From Pseudomonadota bacterium (GTDB lineage Bacteria > Pseudomonadota > Alphaproteobacteria > Micropepsales > Micropepsaceae), in assembly GCA_025360685.1 (NCBI GenBank), contig JANYBR010000463.1, positions 1 through 12,731 on the forward strand: a stretch of 12,731 bases of DNA. Reading direction: 5' to 3'. Positions 1 through 8,000 of the stretch are shown here, piece after piece (positions within the stretch are counted from its first letter, which is position 1; each line of letters begins with the position of its first letter). Position numbers and translations under genes: made by a program. The notes below the pieces were generated by a model. It ran no database searches, was not told the origin of the DNA, and saw only the letters and a list, made by a program, of their open reading frames with translations.

Positions 1-288
1 CTTGATGTCGATCTTGAAGATGCTCATGATCGCCACCGTCACGAGCAGCGGCAAGAGGTTCGGCACGAGACCAATCAGCGCGAGCTTCCACGATCGAAGA
101 ACGAGGCAAAAGATCAAGAACGAGACCAGCACCGACGCGGCGAGCGACTTGGCTTCCGCGAGTGGTTTTCCGACCACCGAGCGCAATGCAGCTTCGGCCG
201 TGCCTGTGAAGGCGACACTGGCCACCGCGATCGCCGCAGTTCCCAGAGCTAGCGCCGTTGCAGCGGCGCGGATGGATTTGAACAACAT
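1..288 (-). CDS. Chimeric edge gene: secreted TPR-protein-like N-terminus joined to RND/MMPL-type membrane helix (partial)
   Basis: An open frame of 96 codons starts at ATG 288-286 and leaves the window at base 1 without a stop. A GAGGT ribosome site lies 6 bases upstream. Residues 1-34 form a signal peptide (basic start MLFKSIR, Ala/Leu core, AEA end). Residues 35-52 (LRSVVGKPLAEAKSLAAS) resemble, from memory, the mature start of small periplasmic tetratricopeptide proteins found behind exbD in alphaproteobacteria. From residue ~53 it changes to LVSFLIFCLVLRSWKLAL...PNLLPLLVTVAIM, the pattern of a transmembrane helix pair in MMPL/RND exporters. The frame is unbroken across the join near base 135. 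It sits 75 bases behind the second exbD and is probably co-transcribed. I infer a fusion or a misassembly; the true function of the product is unknown. Confidence 0.6.
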   Translation of the reverse strand, partial: MLFKSIRAAATALALGTAAIAVASVAFTGTAEAALRSVVGKPLAEAKSLAASVLVSFLIFCLVLRSWKLALIGLVPNLLPLLVTVAIMSIFKIDIK

Positions 289-363
289 CGAAGACCTCAC
301 TTCACAAGCGCGCGGTCTCGGACACATGCGATCGCATGGTCTCCTCCGCGATCGCCCCTCACA

Positions 364-786
364 CTACTGACTATATTGCTCGATGCCCGCGAATCCAATG
401 TGGTCCACGCCAAGTCGCTGGGCATCCGCCAACACTTTTGCGACAGCATCGTATTTCGCCAACCGGTTCGGCTGGAGATGGATTTCAGGCTGGGGATCAT
501 CGCTGGCCGCCGATTGCAAGTAGTCGTCGAGCGTCTTGCGGTCCACGACCGTGCCGTTCCACAGGATCGTACCGTCGAAGTCCACTTCCAGCGTCACCAC
601 CACCGGCAGGATCTTCGGCGGCGGCTGATTCGGGCGGGGCATGTCGAGCTTCACGGCATGGGTCTGGATCGGCAGCGTGATGATGAGCAGAGTAAGCAGA
701 ACAAGCATAACGTCGATCAGCGGCGTGGTGTTCATTTCCACCATCACCTCGCCTTCGCCGCTTTCGTTGCCAACGTTCATTGCCAT
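364..786 (-). CDS. exbD: ExbD/TolR-family biopolymer transport protein (second paralogue)
   Basis: This 140-residue protein is the usual ExbD length. It has a short cytoplasmic N-terminus, one membrane helix at about residues 22-42, and a periplasmic domain to the end. The helix begins NTTPLIDVMLVLL, and Asp25 is the conserved proton-path aspartate of ExbD/TolR. With ExbB it forms the proton-driven motor in the inner membrane that powers TonB. The gene lies 28 bases after the first exbD and should be co-transcribed with it. Its periplasmic part (LPVVVTLEVDFDG, then DDYLQSAA) differs clearly from the first copy, so the two are old paralogues and not a recent duplication. A second ATG two codons in is an equally possible start. 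Confidence 0.93.
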   Translation of the reverse strand: MAMNVGNESGEGEVMVEMNTTPLIDVMLVLLTLLIITLPIQTHAVKLDMPRPNQPPPKILPVVVTLEVDFDGTILWNGTVVDRKTLDDYLQSAASDDPQPEIHLQPNRLAKYDAVAKVLADAQRLGVDHIGFAGIEQYSQ

Positions 787-814
787 GTGGCGCTACCTTT
801 ACTCGGTTCTTTGA

Positions 815-1264
815 CTATTGAGGCTGATCGTTGTGCGGTTCTGTCAGAAAGCCGACCTTCTGGATGCCGGCGAGCTGGCAGGCCAGAACGATGCGCCCCA
901 CGGCTTCGAAGCGAACATCCTTGTCGCCGCGGATATGGACTTCGGGAAGTGGGCGGTGGGCGTTGATCGCGCGGCGAAGCGCATCGATCAGATAGTCCTT
1001 GAGTTCGCTCTGATCGATGGGCGCGTTGTTGTAATAGATGTTCTCGTTCTTATCGACCGCGACGACGATGTTTTCCGGCTTGGTGATCGTGGCGATGTTG
1101 CGATAGTTCGGCAACTGGACCGGCACCGTCCTGACGATCACCGGAATAGTGACCAGAAAGATGATCAAAAGCACGAGCATCACGTCCACCAGCGGGGTGG
1201 TGTTGATGGTCGTGTTCAGATCCGGATCATCAGAGTGATCGCCGACTTGGGCATTCATTGACAT
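815..1264 (-). CDS. exbD: ExbD/TolR-family biopolymer transport protein (first paralogue)
   Basis: A 149-residue ExbD. The membrane helix spans about residues 24-44 and opens with NTTPLVDVMLVLL, where Asp27 is the conserved ion-path residue. The periplasmic domain includes IVVAVDKNENIYYNN and EVHIRGDKDVRFEAVG, the usual ExbD pattern of a strand pair, a helix and a final strand. It acts with ExbB as the proton-fuelled stator complex of the TonB system. It lies 33 bases downstream of exbB and 28 bases upstream of the second exbD. A GGAG sequence 9 bases before ATG 1264 supports this start, though Met3 is possible. The Asn/Asp-rich tail after residue 140 is dispensable-looking. Confidence 0.94.
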   Translation of the reverse strand: MSMNAQVGDHSDDPDLNTTINTTPLVDVMLVLLIIFLVTIPVIVRTVPVQLPNYRNIATITKPENIVVAVDKNENIYYNNAPIDQSELKDYLIDALRRAINAHRPLPEVHIRGDKDVRFEAVGRIVLACQLAGIQKVGFLTEPHNDQPQ

Positions 1265-1297
1265 GAATAGGTTCTCCGCGCCCTTTTCACTCCAAGC

Positions 1298-2182
1298 CTA
1301 CTTGCTCTTCGTGATCAGGTAGGTCTGCAGGTCGCCCGCGAAGCCGCGAAGCTTCTCATTGATGACCTTGTTGCGGCGAACCAGATAGTTGTACAGCAAC
1401 ACGGCAGGCACCGCGGCACCCAGACCCAACGCTGTCATGATCAGTGCTTCACCGACCGGACCGGCTACCTTGTCGATCGAAGCCTGACCGGCGACGCCGA
1501 TGGCGATCAGGGCTTGCAGAATTCCCCACACAGTTCCGAACAAACCGACGAACGGTGCCGTCGAACCGACCGAGGCGAGGAACGCGATACCGCTCTGCAG
1601 ACGCGAATTGGCATCTTCGAGCTGGCGCGTCAGGGACATGGCGATCCAGTCGTTGAGACCGACCAGGCTCGTGCCGCCCTGGCTGGCGCGAATGCCGGCA
1701 TCGGCCACGCTGCGGAACATGGAGTTCTTCGGCAGCTTGTCGACGCCTTCGGCCAATGTGCCCGAGGTCCAGAAGCGCTTCTCGACCGTGCGCGCCTGCG
1801 TGAGGATGCGCGACTGCTCAAAGTACTTCATGAAGAAGATGTACCAGGTGCCGACCGACATGATGCCCAGAAGCACCAGGATGGTGATGGACACCGGGTT
1901 GCGCTTGGCGACGATATCGCCAAGGCCATAGGGATTTTCCGCCGGAGCATTGGACGACGCCGGCGGCGTGATTGCAGGAGTCGCCGGAGCGGCTGCAGCC
2001 GGAGCAGCGGCAGGCGCCATCGCCCCACCTGCCGGGGTTGCGCCTGTCGCTGGCGCGGCACCCGGTGCAGCCATCGCTGGAGCCGGCGGAGCGGCGGTCT
2101 GCGCGGCAGACGGACCGACGCCAAGGCCTGAAATCAGGACGAGTGCGGCTGCAATCGTGAGGTGTTTCGAGATCATGTTCAT
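1298..2182 (-). CDS. exbB: ExbB/TolQ/MotA-family proton channel with signal peptide and Ala/Pro-rich extension
   Basis: A 294-residue protein, longer than E. coli ExbB (about 244). Residues 1-28 form a signal peptide ending SAAQ, followed by an Ala/Pro/Gly-rich low-complexity stretch (about 29-82). The ExbB core has three membrane helices: about 97-118 (VSITILVLLGIMSVGTWYIFF), 199-226 with the family hallmark GSTAPFVGLFGTVWGI (206-221), and 245-268 with EALIMTALGLGAAVPAV. It forms the pentameric inner-membrane channel around ExbD and harnesses the proton gradient for TonB. A GGAG motif just before ATG 2182 serves Met1 or Met3. Extended ExbB proteins are known in alphaproteobacteria, so the extension is not unique, but its role is unclear. 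Confidence 0.95.
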   Translation of the reverse strand: MNMISKHLTIAAALVLISGLGVGPSAAQTAAPPAPAMAAPGAAPATGATPAGGAMAPAAAPAAAAPATPAITPPASSNAPAENPYGLGDIVAKRNPVSITILVLLGIMSVGTWYIFFMKYFEQSRILTQARTVEKRFWTSGTLAEGVDKLPKNSMFRSVADAGIRASQGGTSLVGLNDWIAMSLTRQLEDANSRLQSGIAFLASVGSTAPFVGLFGTVWGILQALIAIGVAGQASIDKVAGPVGEALIMTALGLGAAVPAVLLYNYLVRRNKVINEKLRGFAGDLQTYLITKSK

Positions 2183-2241
2183 ATTACTCCGTCGTATAGT
2201 TGAAACCCGTTGTTCGACCTAAGGGCTGCATCCCGCAGCGA

Positions 2242-2865
2242 TCATTTCAGTTCCCAAACCATGTTTGTCTTCCACGGAACTTTCACGGGCTGACCGTTTT
2301 GAATGGCCGGCTTGTAGTGCCAGGTCGACACGCAGGCAATCGTCGCATTGTCCAAACGCTCTGAGCCGCTCGACGACTCGATGTGGAAGTCGCTGGTGCT
2401 TCCGTCCGTGTTGATGTTGAAGCCCAGCAGCGTTGTGCCATGTTCGCCCAGGCGAACCGAGATGTCGGGATAGTATCTGGTCTTGTCGCAAAAATGTTTT
2501 GCGCCGATAGATGCCGGCGCGGAGATCGCCGCCGGCGGCGGATGCGCCGTTTGGACTGCGATCGTGTTCGTGGCTGGCGCTTCCGGAGCGATATTGAGTT
2601 CCGGCATCGGAACGAATGGCGGCGGCGGATGGGCCAGATCTGGCGGCGGCGGCGGCGGCGGCTTCTTGTCTTCGGTCGGCTTGACGACTTCGGCCTTGAT
2701 CTCCTCCAGACCCTTTTGAACGATGCCGGACGCGAGTCCGACGACAAGCGCCCAGATGAGCCCGATGTGCAGAACACCGACGCCAATTAAAATGGCGGTG
2801 CGTCTGCCGGTGTTCTCCACCGCGGTGGGGACATGACTTCTAAGGTCGTGTTGTGGTTGTTCCAT
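2242..2865 (-). CDS. tonB: TonB energy-transducing protein
   Basis: A 207-residue TonB. A cytoplasmic N-terminus is followed by one membrane helix (about 24-46) containing His33, matching the essential helix histidine of TonB. A Pro-rich spacer across the periplasm follows (about 62-112, with runs KKPPPPPPP and HPPPP), then the C-terminal TonB domain (about 128-207). That domain shows RYYPDISVRLGEHGTTLLGF, DGSTSDFHIESSSGSERLD and WHYKPAIQNGQPV, the family's strand-helix-strand pattern. Cys126 and Cys178 flank the domain and could form a disulfide. It transmits the motor force of ExbB/ExbD to outer-membrane receptors. It is the first gene of the operon; a GGAAGAG ribosome site sits just before ATG 2865. 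No TonB-dependent receptor lies in the window. Confidence 0.94.
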   Translation of the reverse strand: MEQPQHDLRSHVPTAVENTGRRTAILIGVGVLHIGLIWALVVGLASGIVQKGLEEIKAEVVKPTEDKKPPPPPPPDLAHPPPPFVPMPELNIAPEAPATNTIAVQTAHPPPAAISAPASIGAKHFCDKTRYYPDISVRLGEHGTTLLGFNINTDGSTSDFHIESSSGSERLDNATIACVSTWHYKPAIQNGQPVKVPWKTNMVWELK

Positions 2866-2891
2866 TGCTCTTCCGTCGCCTACACAAAACT

Positions 2892-2972
2892 AATCCCGGC
2901 GCGATGGCACCGGGATTGGCGGATTTGGGCCAAAAACGCGTCCCCCTCCCGGCACCGGTTTCCGTCCGGTGC
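2892..2972 (-). promoter_or_regulatory. Two-hairpin leader upstream of tonB, possible attenuator
   Basis: Read on the tonB strand, a first perfect stem GCACCGG/CCGGTGC (2972-2966 with 2958-2952, loop 7) is followed by a second stem AATCCCGG/CCGGGATT (2917-2910 with 2899-2892, loop 10). The second is followed by AGTTTTGTG and then the tonB ribosome site. The sequence CCGGTGCC occurs twice (2958-2951 and 2913-2906), so the 5' arm GCACCGG could pair with either copy, and pairing with the second would break the downstream hairpin. This layout resembles an attenuator. I recognise no known riboswitch class, and function is inferred only from pairing. Confidence 0.35.
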
Positions 2973-3201
2973 AATTTTTCTTAAACCCAACGTAATCACG
3001 GTTTTCATGGAGGGTCTAGTCTTTCGAATTGGTAAACGCAACTTCGTGATGACTCTAGTTAATCGCCTGTTGAGCGCAGAGGCGTCCCTCATCGTCCGTT
3101 CGGACTGCGCACGACAATTTTTCGCATACATTGTGCGACTGCGCTGTGACGCGGTTTTTCCGCGTCTGCCCGGCGGCCCGAAAAACGGCTTCCTGTTCAA
3201 C

Positions 3202-3231
3202 ATGACCGTTCGAATCGCTTTCTCGTATAAT
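3202..3231 (+). promoter_or_regulatory. Candidate sigma-70 promoter reading toward gloA
   Basis: A perfect TATAAT at 3226-3231 stands out in this GC-rich sequence. ATGACC at 3202-3207 matches 4 of 6 of TTGACA at an 18-base spacing. Transcription would begin near 3238, giving a long leader of about 250 bases before gloA. The box is overlapped by the first of two TAATCGTT repeats (3228-3235 and 3248-3255), which suggests a regulator binds at the start site. Confidence 0.4.
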
Positions 3232-3491
3232 CGTTACATGATGCGGCTAATCGTTCCACCTGTTACATATTTGCGGTGAGGACAATCGTCTCTTCCAGTG
3301 GCGAAATTGCGCCGGGCACAAGACACGCTGCCTTTTTTCCTTACAGTTCAAACCAAGTGTGCTGCGCAACAAGACCCTCGTCATTGTCGACAGCATTGAT
3401 AACATGGGCTTTTAGAGCGGCTGAGTGCGAGTACACTTGGCCGCACGATGACTGGACAGACGGCAGCTCAGCAAAATGTGAGGGCAAATTC

Positions 3492-3932
3492 ATGCGTTAT
3501 CTCCATACGATGGTTCGCATTGGCGACCTCGACTCAGCATTGGATTTTTATTGCGCAAAGTTGGGACTGAGGGAGCTACGCCGCGTCGAAAACAAGCTGG
3601 GGCGCTTCACGCTCGTTTTTCTGGCTGCTCCAGAAGATGCTGAAAAAGGCAGCGGAGACAATGTTCCGATGGTCGAACTGACCTACAATTGGGACGAGAA
3701 TGACTATGCGGGCGGGCGAAATTTCGGCCACCTCGCTTACCGGGTCGATGACATCTACGCCGTCTGCAAGCGCTTGCTGGACGGAGGCGTGACCATCAAC
3801 CGGCCGCCGCGGGACGGTCATATGGCCTTCGTTCGCTCGCCGGACGGCATTTCGATCGAGTTGCTCCAGGATGGTCCGAGCAAGCCGCCGCAAGAGCCAT
3901 GGGTTTCTATGCCCAACACCGGTGCATGGTAG
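3492..3932 (+). CDS. gloA: Lactoylglutathione lyase (glyoxalase I)
   Basis: A 146-residue VOC-fold enzyme that isomerises the methylglyoxal-glutathione adduct to S-lactoylglutathione in the cytosol. The start MRYLHTMVRIGDLDSALDFY and the segment VELTYNW are hallmarks of bacterial GloA. The four metal ligands are all present: His5, Glu62, His80 (FGHLAYRVDD) and Glu123 (GISIELLQ). The longer open frame from 3276 is rejected because homology begins at ATG 3492 and a GAGGG ribosome site lies 7 bases before it. The short active-site-loop form suggests the E. coli-like (Ni-type) class. It is 28 bases upstream of the threonine aldolase gene and probably forms an operon with it. Confidence 0.95.
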   Translation: MRYLHTMVRIGDLDSALDFYCAKLGLRELRRVENKLGRFTLVFLAAPEDAEKGSGDNVPMVELTYNWDENDYAGGRNFGHLAYRVDDIYAVCKRLLDGGVTINRPPRDGHMAFVRSPDGISIELLQDGPSKPPQEPWVSMPNTGAW

Positions 3933-3960
3933 GCTCAAAGTCAGCGGGCCGGAGCACGCG

Positions 3961-4995
3961 ATGAATTTTGCAAGCGACAATCACTATGGCGCCTCACCGC
4001 AGATCCTAGCAGCGCTGAGCGCGATCGGACAGGCGCCGCAGCCGGCCTATGGTGACGATGACGTCACCCAAAGGGTGAAGGCGCAACTGTGCGAGACATT
4101 CGAGCGCGAGGTCGCGGTCTTTCCGGTGATCAATGGCACCACCGCCAATTCTCTGGCACTGGCAACCTTAGTGCCCCCGCATGGCGCCATTCTGTGCCAC
4201 GCCGAAGCGCACATTGCCGTCGATGAGTGCGGCGCGCCGGAATTCTTCACCCATGGCGCCAAGCTCGTGCCCATCGAGGGCCGCGATGCCAAGCTGACGG
4301 CTAAGGCTATCGAGCAATCACTCGGCCACTTTCAAAAGGGCTTCGTGCATCATGCCCAGCCGATGGCAGTAAGCCTAACGCAATCCACCGAGCTTGGCAC
4401 CGTATACGCGCCAGCGGAGATCGCGGAGATCGCCGCACTTGCGCATTCCCGCGGCCTGAAGCTCCACATCGACGGCGCACGTTTCGCCAATGCACTGGCC
4501 GGGTTGGGATGCACGCCGGCAGAACTCACCTGGAAGGCCGGCGTCGACGTGCTTTCGTTCGGCGCCACCAAGAACGGCGCCCTCGCGGCAGAAGCTGTGA
4601 TCTTTTTCGATCCGAAGGATGCACGCGACTTCGAATATCGCCGCAAAAAGTCCGGCCACTTGCTGTCGAAAATGCGGTTCGTCTCGGTTCAGCTCGAAGC
4701 CTATCTCAAGGACGGACATTGGCTGGCCAATGCGCGTCGCGCCAACCTGCTGGCGCAGCGGCTGGCGCAAGGACTCTCGCAGGTACCCGCAATCGAAATT
4801 GTTTATCCCGTGGCGGCCAACGCCGTGTTCGCGCGCATGCCGGCCGAACTCGCAGTCAGGTTGCGCAACAAAGGCGCGCACTTCTACGACTGGGGCGTAT
4901 CCGGCGGTGGCTCGACGCTCGCGCGGCTGATGCTGTCATTCGCAACGCCGGATGACGCGGTCGCACGCTTCGTCGAAATCGCGCGCACAGGCTGA
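3961..4995 (+). CDS. ltaE: Low-specificity L-threonine aldolase
   Basis: A 344-residue fold-type I PLP enzyme that cleaves L-threonine and L-allo-threonine to glycine and acetaldehyde. The motifs are NGTTANSLAL (phosphate-binding region, about 58-67), His84 in HAEAHIAVDE (expected to stack on the PLP ring), Asp171 in HIDGARFANA (pyridine-nitrogen contact), and Lys204 in SFGATKNGALAAEAV (Schiff-base lysine). Length fits the family. ATG 3961 is chosen over the longer frame because a GGAG lies 6 bases before it and the family begins FASDN. It follows gloA by 28 bases. Threonine breakdown can yield aminoacetone and methylglyoxal, so pairing with glyoxalase is reasonable, but this link is inference. 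Confidence 0.93.
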   Translation: MNFASDNHYGASPQILAALSAIGQAPQPAYGDDDVTQRVKAQLCETFEREVAVFPVINGTTANSLALATLVPPHGAILCHAEAHIAVDECGAPEFFTHGAKLVPIEGRDAKLTAKAIEQSLGHFQKGFVHHAQPMAVSLTQSTELGTVYAPAEIAEIAALAHSRGLKLHIDGARFANALAGLGCTPAELTWKAGVDVLSFGATKNGALAAEAVIFFDPKDARDFEYRRKKSGHLLSKMRFVSVQLEAYLKDGHWLANARRANLLAQRLAQGLSQVPAIEIVYPVAANAVFARMPAELAVRLRNKGAHFYDWGVSGGGSTLARLMLSFATPDDAVARFVEIARTG

Positions 4996-5017
4996 ACCTG
5001 CAAGACTTCAGCGAGCG

Positions 5018-8000
5018 TTAAATTCGGCCCAGCAGCGAGAAGGTGCCGACCTGCTCGGTGGCGTTGTTCGAACCGCGTACAAAGTCGTAGCTGATGCCGA
5101 TCGTCCAGCTCTCCGTCGTGGTATTGATATTGATGCCGCCCACCAGATTGCCATGCCCCGGATCCGGTCCCTGAATGACGAACGCCGCGCCATGCTGATT
5201 TCCCGTCGTAGTGGAATCGATATCAGCAAATGCCGCGTGGAGCTTGACCGGATCGTTGATGAAATCGAAACGGTAGCCGATCCGCGCCGACGGCTGCAGT
5301 GCGAAGTCCCCGAGGTTGAGGTCCTGGCGGATTTCGGTGCCGAGGAACGCCCGCAAAGAGTTGGCATAGGATGGATTGACTTTAAGATCGAAGCCCGTGC
5401 CGCCGTTGAACTCCGTGAAACCTTCTTCGCGCATGGACATGCCATCCACCGCGAGTTGGGGCGTGAGGTAAGTGGAACCCAACTTCATGACCACGCCGGT
5501 CGTGAATCCCAGCGCGCCGACCAGCGCGGCACGCTTGCTGTCGGCTTCGCGAATGAATTCAGACGCTGCGATTGCACCCGATGCGGGAATGGTCAGATCG
5601 ATGGTGCGCTTGCCCTTCAGTTGACCCACACCGACGGTGACTTGTGAGTCGAAGAAGAGCCCGCGGCCGCGCCAGTCGGTGTAGCCGGTGAGCAGGTACC
5701 AGTTCGCGCTTGTCCGGGACAGGCGGTCGCCGCCTTCAGAAATGTCGCCGGTGTAAAAGCTGAACGCGGCGCCGAACCAACCAATGTCGGGTGCGCCGGA
5801 GTCGAGGCCGAGTGAAAAGCCGAAGCCGTGATCCTTAAAGCCGTTGAGCGCAACCGTCGGACATACACCTGCAGGGCAAACGGTCCCCACCGGCAAGGTG
5901 GGCGAAATCACCCCTGGTGCACCGTCGACCAGCCCCCGAACAGTCTGGCCATGCGTGCTGAGATACTCGCCGAATTCATTGCCCCAAAGCGTGAGCTCGC
6001 CGGGCTCCTTGGCGAAGAGGCGCAACTGTCGCTGTCGCGCGGCGACAACACCGGTCGCCTGATCGGTGAGCGAAATCGCGACCGCGCGCGCGCCGCCTGT
6101 AACGTCCGGCGCAAATGCGTCATACGCCCCTTGCGCCTGTGCCTGGGAGTTGACGCCGGCGATCATCGCCGCGCCCAGTGCATTGTCGCTCACCAAGGCG
6201 ACGTTGGCGAGCGGGAACATCTGGGCGGCGTAGCCCTGCAAGCCAAGCTGCAACGCGCTTTTTGTGGAAACCGTCAACTCGAGAAGATCTTTGCCACCCA
6301 CGTTGATGAGTTCCTGAATGCTGGCGCTGTTGAACAGGAAAGGCAGTGTCGGGCCACCGACATTGGTGTTGAAGCGGACAAGATCAGCCGGATCGACGCT
6401 GAGAAAGCCGGTCGGAGCCGAGACGAGCACAAACGAACCGCCGGTCGCAAGAAAGCTGCCATAATGCACATTGAGATTTGAACCAGTGTCGAACGTCGCC
6501 GAAGTCGACGCCGAGATCACTCCAGCCGCCGCGAGCGCGTCGGACACCGTGACGTCGACCGTGCCGCCGTGTGTCGGATTGGGAGCGCCGTGCACATGGA
6601 ACGTGGTCGTAAAGAAGGTTGTCTGGGTATTCTGTACCGTCAGCTTGCCGTCCCCCGCGATATCGACAGCAAGAGTCAAACTATTGCCGGTGATCGTTCC
6701 CGCGACATTGGAAAACGCGCCCACATTGAGCTTGTCGTTGCCGCCGCCGCCGAAGTCGATTGCACCGGTGTGCGTGGCGAGTTGGCCCGCGGTTCCTGAA
6801 ATCGTATAGGTGTCATCACCCGCGCCGAACAATACATCGCCGACCACGGTTCCATTGTTGGTGAAATTAAGACCGACCGTATTGGTCGAAACATCCACCG
6901 CTCTCGCAACCGAAGTGAAACCATTCGTAAGGGTCGTTGTCGTCGCTGAAATAGTTCCTTGGTTATTGATTGTCGTCAAGGAATTTGAGCGGTCAGCGAT
7001 TCCATACGCCTGGAGGCTGGTCACGAGCGTACTGCTCGGATCGACTACTGTTGCAACGGCGATCACGCTCGCGCCGGAGTCGATCGTGATCGTGGGAACC
7101 GACGTCGGTCCGGTCGTCGGATCAATGATAATTGCCTGTGCGAGCCCGTTACGCGTGCCAGCCACCGTCGCAGCGATGGTTCCAAGGTTATTACTGATCG
7201 AATGGCTTTGCCCGGAGAAATGCAATTGTGGAATCGTCACATTGGCGTCAATCTCCAATGCCGTCGCAGTAACCTGGCTCCCGGTCTTGGTGCTCGTAGC
7301 CAGAGCGCTGATGACGCCCGAGTTGAAAAAGTCGCCGACGAACGTGACTGGGGCGCCTGTCGCTCCGCCAATTAGAATTGCCCGTGTGAGCGACTGGTTC
7401 GCATCCTCGGCCTGTGCCCCAATCACGCCGCGGTTGATAAAACTGGCCGCGCCCAGCGTATTCGCATCGGCCGCGTCTTTGCCGATGGTGATTGGTGTCG
7501 CGGCGGCTTCGATGACAATCGTCGAGTTGCTGGAGACGCCGTTTGACGATATCACAGCCTGCACCGACAGCGCGTCGCTCGCACTCGTCAGCCCATCGTT
7601 CACGATGCCGCCGCCAATGCTGCCGTCGATAACCAGCGCGGAGCCCGATTCCGCATTGGCGATGGTCGTGGACTTGGAGGCGACGCCGGCAACCGAAATC
7701 GTGCCGCCGTTCAAAAAGGTACCGCTGATGCCCTTTCCAATCGTGACGCCGGTCGCGCCATTGCCAATCGCGCTGTAGATGGCGCGGGGAACCACCGTAA
7801 CGTTTCCGTTGATCGTTCCGAGCAGGCTGGCAATCGTTATTGACGATAGCGAGGTGCCGTTTGCCGCGGTCGGCGTCAGAGCGAACGTCGTCGAACCCAA
7901 AGTGAGATTGCCGTCCAGGACGAAAGCACTGTCCATCACAATGCCGGTGCCCTGATCGCCGTTGATCTTGACCGTGCCAGGTCCAAAAACGATATCCCCG

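Larger units (their letters stand above)
2866..3491. other. Gene-free divergent intergenic region between tonB and gloA
   Basis: 626 bases with no convincing protein gene: the frames that span it lack ribosome sites and family features and overlap tonB or gloA. It contains the tonB-side hairpins (2892-2972), further stems GTCCG/CGGAC (3094-3105) and GACGCGG/CCGCGTC with a five-T loop (3148-3166), a TATAAT box with repeated TAATCGTT (3226-3255), and a distant inverted pair CCAAGTGT/ACACTTGG (3353-3360 and 3433-3440). The tonB promoter must lie here, but I cannot identify a clear -35/-10 pair on the minus strand. A small RNA gene is possible but unproven. Confidence 0.6.

Noticed and set aside
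1298..2182. Ala/Pro-rich stretch in exbB as a possible frameshift or repeat expansion
   Set aside because: The frame is continuous from signal peptide to ExbB core, and such extensions are known in alphaproteobacterial ExbB.
2880..3203. 107-codon open frame upstream of tonB on the minus strand
   Set aside because: Arg-rich shadow-like composition, no ribosome site, no recognisable motif, and it spans the leader hairpins.
3276..3491. N-terminal extension of gloA by 72 codons
   Set aside because: The extension has no family similarity, and a good ribosome site precedes the ATG at 3492 where GloA homology begins.
4991..5012. GCTGAA/TTCAGC stem between the convergent ltaE and autotransporter genes
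   Set aside because: Only 6 bp with a 10-base loop and no T-run on either strand; too weak to call a terminator.
6810..7778. 322-codon open frame opposite the autotransporter
   Set aside because: It is antisense to the repeat-rich passenger; its Val/Ala/Pro-rich composition is the complement of that sequence.
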